DNA from: Rhodococcus tukisamuensis NBRC 100609
GTDB lineage: Bacteria > Actinomycetota > Actinomycetes > Mycobacteriales > Mycobacteriaceae
Reading direction: 5' to 3'
Length of the DNA stretch: 64,000 nucleotides
Assembly (NCBI RefSeq): GCF_001894985.1
Contig: NZ_BCXG01000001.1
Span: forward strand, 1 to 64,000
In this document: positions 8,330 to 17,064 of the stretch, piece by piece
Numbering within the stretch: position 1 is the stretch's first letter
Layout of the letters: each line of letters starts with the position of its first letter
Program-made: the position numbers and the translations under genes
Notes under the pieces: generated by a model
The model's database searches: none
What the model was told of the DNA's origin: nothing
The model's input: only the letters and a program-made list of their open reading frames with translations

Positions 8330-9436
8330 TCAGCCGCCGAGTTGAGCCGACCAGTCGCGCAGTACCGCGGCGAACTCCGTCGACTCCGGCAGCGGCACCA
8401 GGACGTCCAGGGTGCTCGGGGGGAACGGGCCGAGTTCGTCGAGGAGGTGGCTCGCGTTGGCGAGGTGCGCGAAGGTGGTGTTCGCGTGCCCGAGGGCTTC
8501 GCGCAGGGCCGTCACCTGACCACAGCTGACGTTGAGGTCCTTGTCCGAACAGGTCAGCAGCACCGGGGTGCCGGCGGCGACCGAAGCGGCCAGGTCGACG
8601 GGGTCGAGCGCGTCGGCCTCGGCCAGGAATCGCGCGTTCGTCGAGTTCAGCCCGGCCCGGGCGAGGGTGGGATCCTGCTCGGCCGGGACGGTCGCGGTGG
8701 TGCGCAGCGACTCGACGCTCGCGCGCAGGCTCGCGCGCACCGCGTCGGCGTCTGCGGCGGGCATCCGGCCGGACCCGACCGCGGCGTCGAGCTGCGTGTG
8801 CAGCTGCGCGGACAGCAGGTCCAGGTAGCGCATCGGCAGCGGCGCCAGCAGGCCGAGCCCGCCGTGCCCGATGCCGCGGTGCGCCAGCGCCAGTGCGGTG
8901 AGCCCGCCCTCGCTGTGGCCGAGCAGCACCAGCCGTTCGGCGGGCACGCCGGTGCGTTCGGTCAACAGCTCGGCGGCGGCCGCCGCGTGGTCGACCTGGT
9001 CGGTGAACCCGTACTCGGCGAGCTGCTCCGGCGTCAGGCCCGCGAGACCGGTCGCGCCCGCTCCGACCTTGTCGAACCGCAGGCTCGCGATGCCCTGCAC
9101 TGCCAGTCCGTCGGCGATGCGGCGAAGGGTGTCGGAGACGATTCCGGTCTGGTTTCCGTTGCGATCGGTGGGACCGCTGCCGGGCAGCAGCAGGGCGGCC
9201 ACCCCGGGCTTCGGCTGCGCCGGGGCGCGCAGACTGCCGTGGAAGGTGAGCCCACCCGAGTCGAAGGTCACCTCGGAGTCCTCCCCGACCGGCACGCTCG
9301 ACGAGCCCGCGTCCGGCGGGGCAGGCAGTGCCGGGGTGGCAGGCGGGATGGCGGCGGCGGGTGCGGCCGTCACCCCCACGAGGGCGAGCACCGGGAGTGC
9401 CGCACCGACCAGCCACCGTCGTCGCATAGTTCGCAT
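8330..9436 (-). CDS. Exported alpha/beta hydrolase (esterase/lipase-like)
   Basis: A 368-residue secreted hydrolase. A twin-Arg-containing signal peptide of about 29 residues (MRRRW, then a hydrophobic core ending APAAA) is followed by an alpha/beta hydrolase fold. The strand LLPGSGPTDRNGN is typical of the dienelactone-hydrolase-like branch. The nucleophile elbow is GHSEGG, and the acid and base are probably Asp in CSDKDL and His in NASHLL. It should cleave an ester or peptide bond outside the membrane; the substrate is unknown. The start could equally be the ATG three codons later. No strong ribosome site is visible. It precedes the Cdc48-like gene by 19 bases. Confidence 0.78.
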   Translation of the reverse strand: MRTMRRRWLVGAALPVLALVGVTAAPAAAIPPATPALPAPPDAGSSSVPVGEDSEVTFDSGGLTFHGSLRAPAQPKPGVAALLLPGSGPTDRNGNQTGIVSDTLRRIADGLAVQGIASLRFDKVGAGATGLAGLTPEQLAEYGFTDQVDHAAAAAELLTERTGVPAERLVLLGHSEGGLTALALAHRGIGHGGLGLLAPLPMRYLDLLSAQLHTQLDAAVGSGRMPAADADAVRASLRASVESLRTTATVPAEQDPTLARAGLNSTNARFLAEADALDPVDLAASVAAGTPVLLTCSDKDLNVSCGQVTALREALGHANTTFAHLANASHLLDELGPFPPSTLDVLVPLPESTEFAAVLRDWSAQLGG

Positions 9437-9542
9437 GGGGCACGACCATATCGGGCGGAACGGACACCGCCCGGCATGGCCTCCAGGGCGTGTCTCCTAG
9501 TCGGAGCTGGTCATCGGCGACACGGGTGCGTTCGGTGAGGTC

Positions 9543-9656
9543 ATGCACAGGCGGACCCGTCCGTATCGGCCGCATACCAACGGAAGGCCGAACGTTATGG
9601 TGTCTCTCACCCATGGACCGTGTCGATGTCCGCACGTCCCCGGGAACTACACCTGG
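9543..9656 (+). pseudogene. IS481-type transposase remnant (left end of the insertion)
   Basis: The frame reads HRRTRPYRPHTNGR and then, after loss of the middle, a tail ending PGNYT. IS481-family transposases have RTRPYRPQTNGK followed by the third catalytic Glu, and end in a GNYT-like tail. Here the ERF motif is gone and the stop has become TGG (9654). The last 55 bases resemble, with one gap, the end of the fragment at 15082-15182. It cannot encode an active enzyme. Confidence 0.55.
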
Positions 9657-10076
9657 ATCGCGCTCGTCCGGGGCACCCAGGCCGATCCGCAACTGATCGG
9701 CCAGGCGGTGGCCGCGACGAAGACCGACAATGCGGGCGCGGAGGCCGTCGAGTGGCGGATCTCGGCGACGGTCCGGTTGCCGCAACGGTGGCGCCGTCGG
9801 CGAACGTTGCAGAATAGCCACCATGTTCTTCAGCTGTGCATTTGCGTCTACTGTGATGTGGGTTCCGGACCGACGAAGGCCTGTCGGAGCTTCGGAATCT
9901 GGCGCCCATGGAACTGTTGGCCCGTTGACTTGTGCGTCGCCAGTGGCAGCGCCGATCACGTCGCGCCGGAGCTTCGAGCGTCCGGAACGCTTCGCTCATA
10001 CGCACCATCTCGGAATTTCCGTGGTGCGCAGGAAGCCGAGGCTCCTCCGCGCTCCTTCAATTGAGTTGGTGCTCGG
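9657..10076. other. Gap before the PaaX-type gene; no intact gene seen
   Basis: The frame of the transposase remnant runs on for about 45 protein-like codons (around IALVRGTQADPQLIG) before losing character, perhaps the shell of an older gene. The remainder has poor codon bias on both strands. The regulator's promoter must lie here, but I see no convincing hexamers. Confidence 0.4.
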
Positions 10077-10799
10077 ATGATCGACCTTCCAGGACTGACC
10101 GCTCGGGGCGTGATCCTCAGTCTCCTCGTCAGCAATCACCCGGCGCGACCGACGTCGGCACAGATCGTGCGTGCCGCAGGTGCGTTCGGCATCAAGGAAT
10201 CTGCGGCGCGGGTTGCACTGACGCGGCTGGTTTCCGGCGGTGACCTGGAACGCACACCCGACGGGTTTCGATTGAGTGAACCGCTCCTCGAACGCCGTCA
10301 GCGCGTGTTGCACGAGGTCGCGCAGGGGACACGGCCGTGGAGCGGCGAGTGGGAGATCGTCGTCGTGGTCGGTACCGGCCGCGACCCCGGTGACCGTGCC
10401 TCTCTTCGCACGCGACTTTCGCGACTCCGGCTGGCCGAACTGCGCGAAGGGGTCTGGCTGCGCCCGGCCAACCTGACGCGAGCACTCGACCTGGATGACG
10501 CGCCCGTCGAGGTCCTGACCGGGAAACCGGGTCGCGACGCAGGTGAGCTGGTCGCATCTCTCTGGGACCTCCCGGCGTGGGAGTCGGAGTCGCAAAGGCT
10601 GCTCGAGTTGATGGAACTGGCCGAGGGCACGGTGGACCGGTTCACCGTCGCCACCGCGATTGTTCGGCATCTTCTCGAGGATCCGGTTCTGCCACAGGAA
10701 CTTCGGCCCGAGTCGTGGTCGGCGGATCGCGTGCATTCGATGTGGGGCGCGTATCAGGAGGAGTTCGTCTCGATCCCGGAGGTGGACCACTCCACCTGA
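10077..10799 (+). CDS. PaaX-family transcriptional regulator
   Basis: A 240-residue protein of the PaaX type. An N-terminal winged helix (about residues 5-65, ESAARVALTRLVSGGDL followed by a wing) leads into the central PaaX domain (WSGEWEIVVVVG) and a C-terminal helical part (SADRVHSMWGAYQEEFVSIP). Family members repress aromatic or fatty acid catabolic operons and release DNA when an acyl-CoA binds. It precedes the acyl-CoA dehydrogenase by 67 bases that hold a promoter and a near-perfect palindrome, so that enzyme pair is the obvious target. The start codon lacks a good ribosome site. Confidence 0.82.
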   Translation: MIDLPGLTARGVILSLLVSNHPARPTSAQIVRAAGAFGIKESAARVALTRLVSGGDLERTPDGFRLSEPLLERRQRVLHEVAQGTRPWSGEWEIVVVVGTGRDPGDRASLRTRLSRLRLAELREGVWLRPANLTRALDLDDAPVEVLTGKPGRDAGELVASLWDLPAWESESQRLLELMELAEGTVDRFTVATAIVRHLLEDPVLPQELRPESWSADRVHSMWGAYQEEFVSIPEVDHST

Positions 10800-10812
10800 C
10801 AAATATTACCCA

Positions 10813-10851
10813 TTGACTTCATCTGTTTCGAATCTGTAATGTTCGAGACAG
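10813..10851 (+). promoter_or_regulatory. Promoter with overlapping palindromic operator
   Basis: TTGACT (10813-10818) and TGTAAT (10835-10840) are 16 bases apart, a good housekeeping-type promoter. A palindrome, CTGTTTCGAA-N9-TTCGAGACAG (10823-10851, arms matching 9 of 10), covers the -10 element, so a bound repressor would block RNA polymerase. AAGGAGG (10855-10861) then serves the dehydrogenase ATG at 10867. The PaaX-type protein is the likely binder. Confidence 0.75.
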
Positions 10852-10866
10852 TCGAAGGAGGCAGTC

Positions 10867-12495
10867 ATGCAGACACACGAGGTGTTCAACCAGTCCGTAC
10901 CGCTCTACGGCCACAACGTCGCAGACGATGCGACCTTGCTCGAGGGGCTCGCCCGCGAGGGCGCCGAGTGGGCGATCGACGACGTCAGCAGCCTGGGCGC
11001 GCTCGCCGGTACCGAGCAGGTTCAGGAGTGGGGTCGACTCGCGAACGAGAATCCGCCGATTCTGAAGCCCTACGATCGTTTCGGCCACCGCATCGACGAC
11101 ATTGAGTTCCACCCGGCATGGCACGAACTGATGTCCACCGCCGTGGCCAACGGGATGCACGGCGCGCCGTGGAGCGATCCCCGCGCCGGAAGCCATGTCG
11201 CGCGCGCCGCCAAGTTCTACGTGTGGAGCAACGTCGAGGCCGGCCACACCTGCCCGATCTCGGCGACGTACGCCTCGGTGCCGGCACTGCGAGACACCCC
11301 CGAACTCGCGGCAGTCTACGAGCCGCTGTTGTCCAATGCCCTCTACGAGGGCGGACTGAGGTCTCCGCTCGAGAAGCCGGGCCTGCTCGCGACGATGTCG
11401 ATGACTGAGAAGCAGGGCGGATCCGACATTCGCGCCAACACCACCCGCGCCACCCTCCAGTCGGACGGGTCGTACCGGATCGTCGGCCACAAGTGGTTCA
11501 CCTCCGCGACGATGGCCGACCTGTTCCTCGTGCTGGCACAGACGGACGCCGGCGTCACCTGTTTCCTCGTGCCTCGGGTCCTCGAGGACGGCACCCGCAA
11601 CAACGTTCGCCTGATGCGGTTGAAGGACAAGCTGGGTAACCGGTCGAACCCGTCCGCGGAGATCGAGTACGAGAACGCCATCGGGTGGCGCATCGGTGAA
11701 GAAGGCCGCGGCGTACCGTCGATCATCAAGATGGTCAACATGACCCGGCTCGATTGCCTGATCGGCGCCGCGTCGGGCATGCGTCGCGGTGTCACCCAGG
11801 CGGCACACCACGCCACGCACCGAAAGGCCTTCGGTAGCCATCTCATTGACCAGCCGTTGATGCGCAATGTCCTGGCCGACCTGACGGTGGAGTCGGAGGC
11901 AGCGTCGCTGCTGATGATGCGCCTCGCCGGCGCACACGACCGCGCCACGCTCGGGGACGAGGCGGAGTCACGCTTCCTGCGGTTGGCGCTCGCAGTCGGA
12001 AAGTACTGGGTGTGCAAGCGGTGGCCGGCCCACGCGGCCGAGGCGATGGAGTGCTTCGGCGGCAACGGCTTCATCGAGGAATCGCAGATGCCACGCCTGT
12101 TCCGTGAGTCCCCGCTCAACGGAATCTGGGAGGGCAGCGGCAACGTCGCGGCGCTCGACGTGTTGCGGGCAATGGCCAAGAGCCCGGATACGGTCGATGC
12201 GTTCTTCGGCGAGGTCGCGCTCGCCGGACCGGAGCCGAGCATCCAGCGCGCGGTCGGCGAGCTCCGTGCTCAACTGACGAATCTGGCCGACGCTGAAGTT
12301 CTGGCGCGCCGCGTGATCGAGCGAATGGCGCTGGTACTACAGGCGTCGCTGCTGGTCCGGTTCGGCAACCCGGCCGTGGCCGACGCATTCATCGCCACCC
12401 GTCTGGACGGCGATCGTGGCAGTGTCTACGGCACGCTTCCGGGCGGCGTGGACTTTGCGGCGATCCTTGACCGCGTCACCCCCCAAGGTCGTTGA
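10867..12495 (+). CDS. AidB-like acyl-CoA dehydrogenase
   Basis: A 542-residue FAD flavoprotein of the AidB branch of acyl-CoA dehydrogenases (E. coli AidB is about the same length). Signatures are MTEKQGGSDIRANTT (from about residue 180), the GHKWFTSATMADLFLV FAD-binding strand, RKAFGSHLIDQPLM and CFGGNGFIEE near residue 395. It should oxidise an acyl-CoA at the alpha-beta position. Some AidB proteins act mainly in alkylation stress and also bind DNA, so the enzymatic role is inferred from the neighbouring ligase and PaaX regulator. A strong ribosome site is present. The ligase follows 35 bases downstream. Confidence 0.86.
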   Translation: MQTHEVFNQSVPLYGHNVADDATLLEGLAREGAEWAIDDVSSLGALAGTEQVQEWGRLANENPPILKPYDRFGHRIDDIEFHPAWHELMSTAVANGMHGAPWSDPRAGSHVARAAKFYVWSNVEAGHTCPISATYASVPALRDTPELAAVYEPLLSNALYEGGLRSPLEKPGLLATMSMTEKQGGSDIRANTTRATLQSDGSYRIVGHKWFTSATMADLFLVLAQTDAGVTCFLVPRVLEDGTRNNVRLMRLKDKLGNRSNPSAEIEYENAIGWRIGEEGRGVPSIIKMVNMTRLDCLIGAASGMRRGVTQAAHHATHRKAFGSHLIDQPLMRNVLADLTVESEAASLLMMRLAGAHDRATLGDEAESRFLRLALAVGKYWVCKRWPAHAAEAMECFGGNGFIEESQMPRLFRESPLNGIWEGSGNVAALDVLRAMAKSPDTVDAFFGEVALAGPEPSIQRAVGELRAQLTNLADAEVLARRVIERMALVLQASLLVRFGNPAVADAFIATRLDGDRGSVYGTLPGGVDFAAILDRVTPQGR

Positions 12496-12530
12496 CGGAC
12501 CTGGTCCGTCCATTTCGAAGGAGTCGATGA

Positions 12531-14039
12531 ATGCAGGGAATCGGTGACTGGGCTTCCCATCGCGCCCAGTTGAGCGGTGACAAGGTCGCGTTCGTGTCTG
12601 GTGATCGCTCATGGACCTACCGGGAGTTCGACGACCGCACGAACCGGCTGGCCAACCAGCTACGGGATCGGCTCGGTATCCGGCGGGGAGACCGCATCGC
12701 CGCGGTCATACCTACGTCGGTGGATTGTCTCGAGATCCTCTTCGCCGCAGCGAAGCTCGGCGCGATTTTCACCCCGATCAACGTGCGGCTCGCCGCGCCC
12801 GAGATCGGCTACGTGCTGGCCGATCTCGGCGCGGACCTGCTCTTCGTGCATGCCGCGTTCACCCAGGCCCGGGAGGCGGTGAACGAACCGGGAGTCTGCG
12901 TGCGCGAGATCATTGCGCTCGGCGACGAGTACGACGCCCTTCTCTCCACCGCTGATCCGACGCCGGTGACGTCGATGACGGACCGTCACGACGTGGCAGT
13001 GATCATGTACACGTCCGGAACCACTGGCCGCCCCAAGGGCGCAATGATCACCCACGAGAACCTCCGCGCGAACGCGGCCGCCGTAGTCTCGGCATTCGGC
13101 CTGCGCTCGTGTGATGTCACCGTGACGGCACTTCCGATGTTCCACATCGGAGGTCTGGGGCTCTACACCCTGCCCTTCATCTACATGGGTGGGCGCAACG
13201 TGATCATGCCGTCGTTCGACCCGGTGGCGGTTCTCGACGCCGTCGTCGCCGAACGGGCAACACAACTGCTGCTGGTGCCGACGATGTGGCAAGCCATCAT
13301 GGATGTCCCGGACTTGGAAAGCTACGACCTGTCCTCGTTGGAATGTGCCCTCACCTCCGGCGCACCGGCACCGGCCTCGGTCCTGGATTTCCTCGCTCGC
13401 AGCGGAATTCCCTTCCGCGAGGGGTTCGGGATGACGGAGTGTTCGCCGTCGGTCGCCTTGCTCGATTCCGAGTACGTCCGCGAGAAGGCGGGTTCGATCG
13501 GGCGGCCGCTGTTCGGGATCGAAACCCGGCTGGTCGACGAACTGGACAGGGACGTGCCGGTGGGCACCGTCGGCGAACTGCTTGTGCGCGCCGACAATGT
13601 GTTCGCGGGCTACTGGATGCGCCCCGACGAGACCGCGCGCGCACTTCGTGACGGCTGGTTCCACACCGGGGACATGGGCTTCTCCGACGAGGAAGGCTTC
13701 CTCACCCTCGTCGACCGGAAGAAGGACATGCTCATCAGCGGCGGCGAGAACGTCTACTCCAGGGAGGTCGAGCTTGCGATTTCCAGGATGCCCGAGATCC
13801 GCGATGTGGCGGTGGTCGGTGCAGCGCACGAGAAGTGGGGCGAGACACCTGTCGCCTTCGTCGTTCTGAAGGAGGGGGAGTCGGCGACAGCCGATGAGGT
13901 GATCGCATTCACCCGGCAGCGCTTGGCGGGATTCAAGACGCCGACCCGAGTCGAGTTCATCGAGACGCTACCGACGACGGCCACCGGGAAGATCCAGAAG
14001 AACGCGCTCCGCGATCGCCTCCTCGGGGGATCGCACTGA
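12531..14039 (+). CDS. Acyl-CoA synthetase (AMP-forming)
   Basis: A 502-residue adenylate-forming enzyme that activates a carboxylic acid with ATP and CoA. The P-loop YTSGTTGRPKG lies near residue 160, the GMTECSPS motif near 300, GWFHTGDMG near 375 with the hinge DRKKDMLISGGENV, and the C-terminal catalytic Lys in TATGKIQKNAL near 488. It sits 35 bases after the acyl-CoA dehydrogenase, presumably in the same transcript, so the pair would activate and then oxidise the same acid. Chain length or aromatic character cannot be told from sequence. A palindrome follows its stop codon. Confidence 0.87.
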   Translation: MQGIGDWASHRAQLSGDKVAFVSGDRSWTYREFDDRTNRLANQLRDRLGIRRGDRIAAVIPTSVDCLEILFAAAKLGAIFTPINVRLAAPEIGYVLADLGADLLFVHAAFTQAREAVNEPGVCVREIIALGDEYDALLSTADPTPVTSMTDRHDVAVIMYTSGTTGRPKGAMITHENLRANAAAVVSAFGLRSCDVTVTALPMFHIGGLGLYTLPFIYMGGRNVIMPSFDPVAVLDAVVAERATQLLLVPTMWQAIMDVPDLESYDLSSLECALTSGAPAPASVLDFLARSGIPFREGFGMTECSPSVALLDSEYVREKAGSIGRPLFGIETRLVDELDRDVPVGTVGELLVRADNVFAGYWMRPDETARALRDGWFHTGDMGFSDEEGFLTLVDRKKDMLISGGENVYSREVELAISRMPEIRDVAVVGAAHEKWGETPVAFVVLKEGESATADEVIAFTRQRLAGFKTPTRVEFIETLPTTATGKIQKNALRDRLLGGSH

Positions 14040-14059
14040 GCAGGAGCACCATCAGCAGG

Positions 14060-14117
14060 GAATGACGACTGGTCGTCCGGCGATTGCCTTGAATCGCTGG
14101 GCGATCAGTCGTCATTC
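14060..14117. repeat. Nested inverted repeat after the acyl-CoA synthetase
   Basis: Perfect 12-bp arms GAATGACGACTG (14060-14071) and CAGTCGTCATTC (14106-14117) enclose a second perfect stem, GCGATT (14080-14085) with AATCGC (14092-14097). It begins 20 bases beyond the stop codon and can fold as a two-tier hairpin. It could end the transcript, or mark the end of the adjoining mobile-element debris. Confidence 0.55.
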
Positions 14118-14206
14118 ACATCAGGGCAGTAGGTAGGGTTGCCGCGCGGACTTCTTCGCCGGCGTGACGCCTGGTGCGGCCTCGATAGGGCACAGGCGCC
14201 CTCGTC

Positions 14207-14464
14207 GGTCCAGTGCGGTTTGATGAACTTCTGCCGGATTCCGTGCTCAGCGCAGACCGCCCGGAGCGACCACCGGTGGGCCCAGGCGTTGTCGGTCATC
14301 AGCCGCTCGATTCTCGTGATGCCGTGACTGGCGAAGTAGTCGATCGCGCGGAGCAGGAAACCCGCACAGGTGGAGCCCTTTTCGCCCGGGAGGACCTCCG
14401 AGTAGGCGAGCCGGGAGTGTTCGTCGACGAGCGAGTGGGCGTAGTCGAACCCCACCTTCCTCGA
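14207..14464 (-). pseudogene. IS481-type transposase core fragment
   Basis: About 86 codons of a DDE transposase survive. They include VDEHSRLAYSEVLPGEKG, with the first catalytic Asp, and ERLMTDNAWAHR, with the second, followed by HGIRQKFIKPHWT. IS481 enzymes normally continue into RPYRPQTNGK.ERF with the catalytic Glu, which is missing. The N-terminal half is replaced by unrelated sequence. This reads on the minus strand, opposite to the two C-terminal fragments at either end of the insertion. Confidence 0.75.
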
Positions 14465-15081
14465 GTAGCCCCGTATCCGGTGCCGACGGAGGTTCCTGCT
14501 CTGACGGGTTGGCGACGGCACGGGCGGCGATGACGCTCGCAGCTTCGGAAACCTGATTTCGAGGTGGTATAGCCGACCCAACCCGGAGGCGCTGAGTGGC
14601 CACGACGAGATCATCTCCATCGCCGCCACCGGACGCCAAAGCACCTCGGCCGATCTCAGCGTGATGCCACCGGCTCCGCACCAGTCGCAACCTGCAGGCC
14701 TCCGCCCCACGAACAGAAGGCTCAGGAGTCCATTGACGATCGGACGTCCCGCGCCCGATGAGTCACCAGGTCACCACGATGCCGCTTGCGAGACGGCCAG
14801 CTGTCATCTTGGTTCAGACAGTTTCGGTTTCGGACAAGACGTGGCCAATTTGGATGGCGGACGGCTTCATCGGGTCAAAGGCGATGTCCTCGTCGGCGTA
14901 CGGGCCGTGCAGGGTCGTCGCTGGTGACCTTGCAGTCGCGGGTGCCGGGCTCGAGCGTGACTTCGAGGAGCTGCCTCCCCGTCGACGACCGTACCCGGTA
15001 CGAACGGAACTGGGGCCGCCGCTGCGTTCTGGGACCGCGACAACACCTTCTTCGCGGGCGAGTACAGCGACCTGCCGGCGG
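14465..15081. other. Decayed sequence right of the transposase core
   Basis: No intact gene is visible. On the minus strand, RQLLEVTLEPGTRDCKVTSD (about 14920-14990) and, in another frame, PYADEDIAFDPMKP (about 14845-14910) read like real protein pieces. On the plus strand, AAFWDRDNTFFAGEYSDLP (about 15020-15080) does too. These suggest one or more genes broken by frameshifts. I do not recognise the families. Confidence 0.4.
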
Positions 15082-15182
15082 TGGGTGCATCACTGCAACC
15101 ACCACCGGCCCCGCGCCGGGGTCGGGGTCTCTCGCTGTTCGGCTGTGTCGGTGTCCGAAACGGTGCCAGGAACTACACCTAG
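15082..15182 (+). pseudogene. IS481-type transposase C-terminal remnant (right end of the insertion)
   Basis: It reads WVHHCNHHRPRAGVG and, after a one-base shift, a tail ending ARNYT and TAG. IS481 enzymes have the closely similar YNHHRPHTALGG followed by a GNYT-like end. Its TAG shares bases with the reverse complement of the pssA stop codon, so the element abuts the end of pssA. It is in the same orientation as the remnant at 9543-9656. Confidence 0.6.
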
Positions 15183-16024
15183 CGCGGGCGCCGCAGGCCG
15201 AGCCGGGCCGCGGAGCGACCGGGCCGGACCCCGTCGGGTGCCCGACGGATGGCACGGCGCTCGGCCGGCTTGACGTCCCACACCTCGGGCCGGGCGGCGA
15301 CCCAGCGCTTGGAGCGGACGGCGAACGGGATGTGCGCCAGGTACGCGGCCACCAGCACGATCAGCAGCACGTACGGGTAGGTGATCAGCGCCGCCGCGGT
15401 CAGCGCGACGCCGATCAGCAGCAGCGCCGCCATCCGGCGGGGGACCGAGAAGGTCTTCATCGCCAGGGTCGGGATCCGGCTGACGATCAGCGCCGCCGAC
15501 AGCACGGTCCACACGGCCACCGCCCAGAACGACGACCACCAGCCGTCGCCCCACTGCTGGTACGCCGCGATCGGTGCCAGGGCGATCAGGGCTCCCGCGG
15601 GCGCGGGCACCCCGACGAAGAACTCGCTGGTGTAGGCCGGCGCGGTGTCGTCGTCGAGCAGCGTGTTGAACCGGGCCAGTCGCAGCACGATGCTCACCGC
15701 GTAGACGAGCGCGACGATCCAACCGGCGTTGGTGCCGTCGAGGAGCGTCACGTAGAGCACCAGCGCGGGGGCGACACCGAAGGAGATGGCGTCGGACAGC
15801 GAGTCCAGCTCGGCGCCGATCTTGGTGGTGGCGTCGAGCATCCGGGCGATGCGTCCGTCGAGCGAGTCCAGCACCGCCGCCGCCCCGATCATCGCCAGCG
15901 ACGAGCCGAGGTCGCCGTCCAGCGCGAACTTGACCGACGACAGGCCGGCGCACAGGGCCAGGATCGTCAGCATGCTCGGCAGCAGCAGCAGCCCGCTGGT
16001 GGCGACGCGGCGGGGCCCGTTCAC
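15179..16024 (-). CDS. pssA: CDP-diacylglycerol-serine O-phosphatidyltransferase
   Basis: A 281-residue membrane enzyme that makes phosphatidylserine from CDP-diacylglycerol and serine, the first step to phosphatidylethanolamine. The CDP-alcohol phosphotransferase motif is exact: D56-G-x2-A-R-x8-G-x3-D-x3-D78, with the Asp residues binding the metal and CDP. About seven to eight hydrophobic segments follow. The basic tail (RRAIRRAP...) may be affected by the transposase debris that touches its stop codon. Its ATG overlaps the end of psd by four bases, so the two consecutive enzymes are co-translated. Confidence 0.93.
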   Translation of the reverse strand: MNGPRRVATSGLLLLPSMLTILALCAGLSSVKFALDGDLGSSLAMIGAAAVLDSLDGRIARMLDATTKIGAELDSLSDAISFGVAPALVLYVTLLDGTNAGWIVALVYAVSIVLRLARFNTLLDDDTAPAYTSEFFVGVPAPAGALIALAPIAAYQQWGDGWWSSFWAVAVWTVLSAALIVSRIPTLAMKTFSVPRRMAALLLIGVALTAAALITYPYVLLIVLVAAYLAHIPFAVRSKRWVAARPEVWDVKPAERRAIRRAPDGVRPGRSAARLGLRRPR

Positions 16025-16734
16025 GGAAGCTGGGCGAGGACAGTCTCGGCGCCGACGGCGCGCTGTCCCCGCTCGACCATCAGGGTGGTGCCCTCCGGGA
16101 AGTAGGTGTCGACCCGCGAGCCGAACCGGATCAGCCCGTAGGTGTCGCCGATCGGCAGTCGGTCGCCGACCTTGGCGTCACACACGATCCGGCGCGCGAG
16201 GAGCCCGGCGATCTGCACGACGGCGATCTCGTGGCCGCCCGAGGTGCGCAGCAGCATCGAGTTGCGCTCGTTGGCGTCGCTGGCCTCGGCGAGGTCGGCG
16301 GAGAGGAACTTGCCCGCCTTGTGCACGACGGCGAGGACCTCTCCCGCGACGGGGCTGCGCTGCACGTGCACGTCGAGCACGGACAGGAAGATGCTCACCC
16401 GCGGCACCGGGTTCGCACCCATGTTCAGCTCGGCGGGCGGCACCGCGGTGTCGACCAGCGCGACCTCGCCGTCGGCGGGGGAGACCACGACGTTCGCGCG
16501 GTTCGGCGGGACCCGGTGCGGGTGCCGGAAGAAGGCGGCGCTGGCGCCCGCGGCGGCGAGCGCCGTGCGGCGGACCCACCGGTGCCGGCGCGCGAGTGCG
16601 GCGACGGCGAGCGGGGTGAGCACGAACGGCAGGCCGGCCGGGTGCAGCGGCGGAATCGTGCTACGGACCAGGTCGGCGACGTGCGCGAGGCCGGTCGGTT
16701 GCGGTGTACCAAGCGGGGTGGGTCGGCGGGCCAC
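16021..16734 (-). CDS. psd: Phosphatidylserine decarboxylase
   Basis: A 237-residue pyruvoyl enzyme that removes CO2 from phosphatidylserine to give phosphatidylethanolamine. The proenzyme cleaves itself at the FGSR site (between G205 and S206), leaving the pyruvoyl group on the new Ser-derived end. SPADG (D88) and the DVHVQRSP region (H123) belong to the self-cleavage machinery. N-terminal hydrophobic stretches anchor it in the membrane. The length and the GSR variant suit the short bacterial class. It is the upstream partner of pssA in a two-gene unit. Confidence 0.93.
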   Translation of the reverse strand: MARRPTPLGTPQPTGLAHVADLVRSTIPPLHPAGLPFVLTPLAVAALARRHRWVRRTALAAAGASAAFFRHPHRVPPNRANVVVSPADGEVALVDTAVPPAELNMGANPVPRVSIFLSVLDVHVQRSPVAGEVLAVVHKAGKFLSADLAEASDANERNSMLLRTSGGHEIAVVQIAGLLARRIVCDAKVGDRLPIGDTYGLIRFGSRVDTYFPEGTTLMVERGQRAVGAETVLAQLP

Positions 16735-16803
16735 GGGCTCCTCTTACTGTTCGGTGACTGCATCTTCCCCCGGCGGCTACAGCCGCCCGCGGATCACCAC
16801 AGG

Positions 16804-16986
16804 CTAGCGGAGGTCAGGGCCTCCGGGGACCCCGCTGCGCTGTCGGGAACCGGTCGGCGGGTCCCCGTCGGGCCCGACCTGCTCCCACAGCGTCGCGAAG
16901 GCCGCCCGGGCGCCGGCTCGGTCGCCCACGGTCGCCAACTGCTGCGCGGCCGTGATCGCGGTCATGATCGGGTCCGGTTCGTTCAT
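16804..16986 (-). pseudogene. Small protein, probably truncated
   Basis: A 60-residue reading frame with a helical first half (AITAAQQLATVGDRAGARAA, then FATLWEQVGPDGDP) and a ribosome site (GGAAGG) at a proper distance from its ATG. The last 16 residues are Pro/Gly/Arg-rich and look out of register. From memory, actinobacterial homologues continue after GPDGDP with a second helical TPR-like half, so I infer a C-terminal loss by frameshift. It lies between psd and the response regulator. It could also be a genuine small protein. Confidence 0.4.
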
Positions 16987-17064
16987 CTCTAGTGCCTTCC
17001 GTCGGATCGGACCCCGACGGTAGGACGGGACACCGACAGGCGGGGTCGGGCGGTGTTCGAGCGT

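Noticed and set aside
9543-10064. A 173-codon gene before the PaaX-type regulator
   Set aside because: The first 37 codons are a transposase remnant and the rest loses coding character. There is no ribosome site at the ATG.
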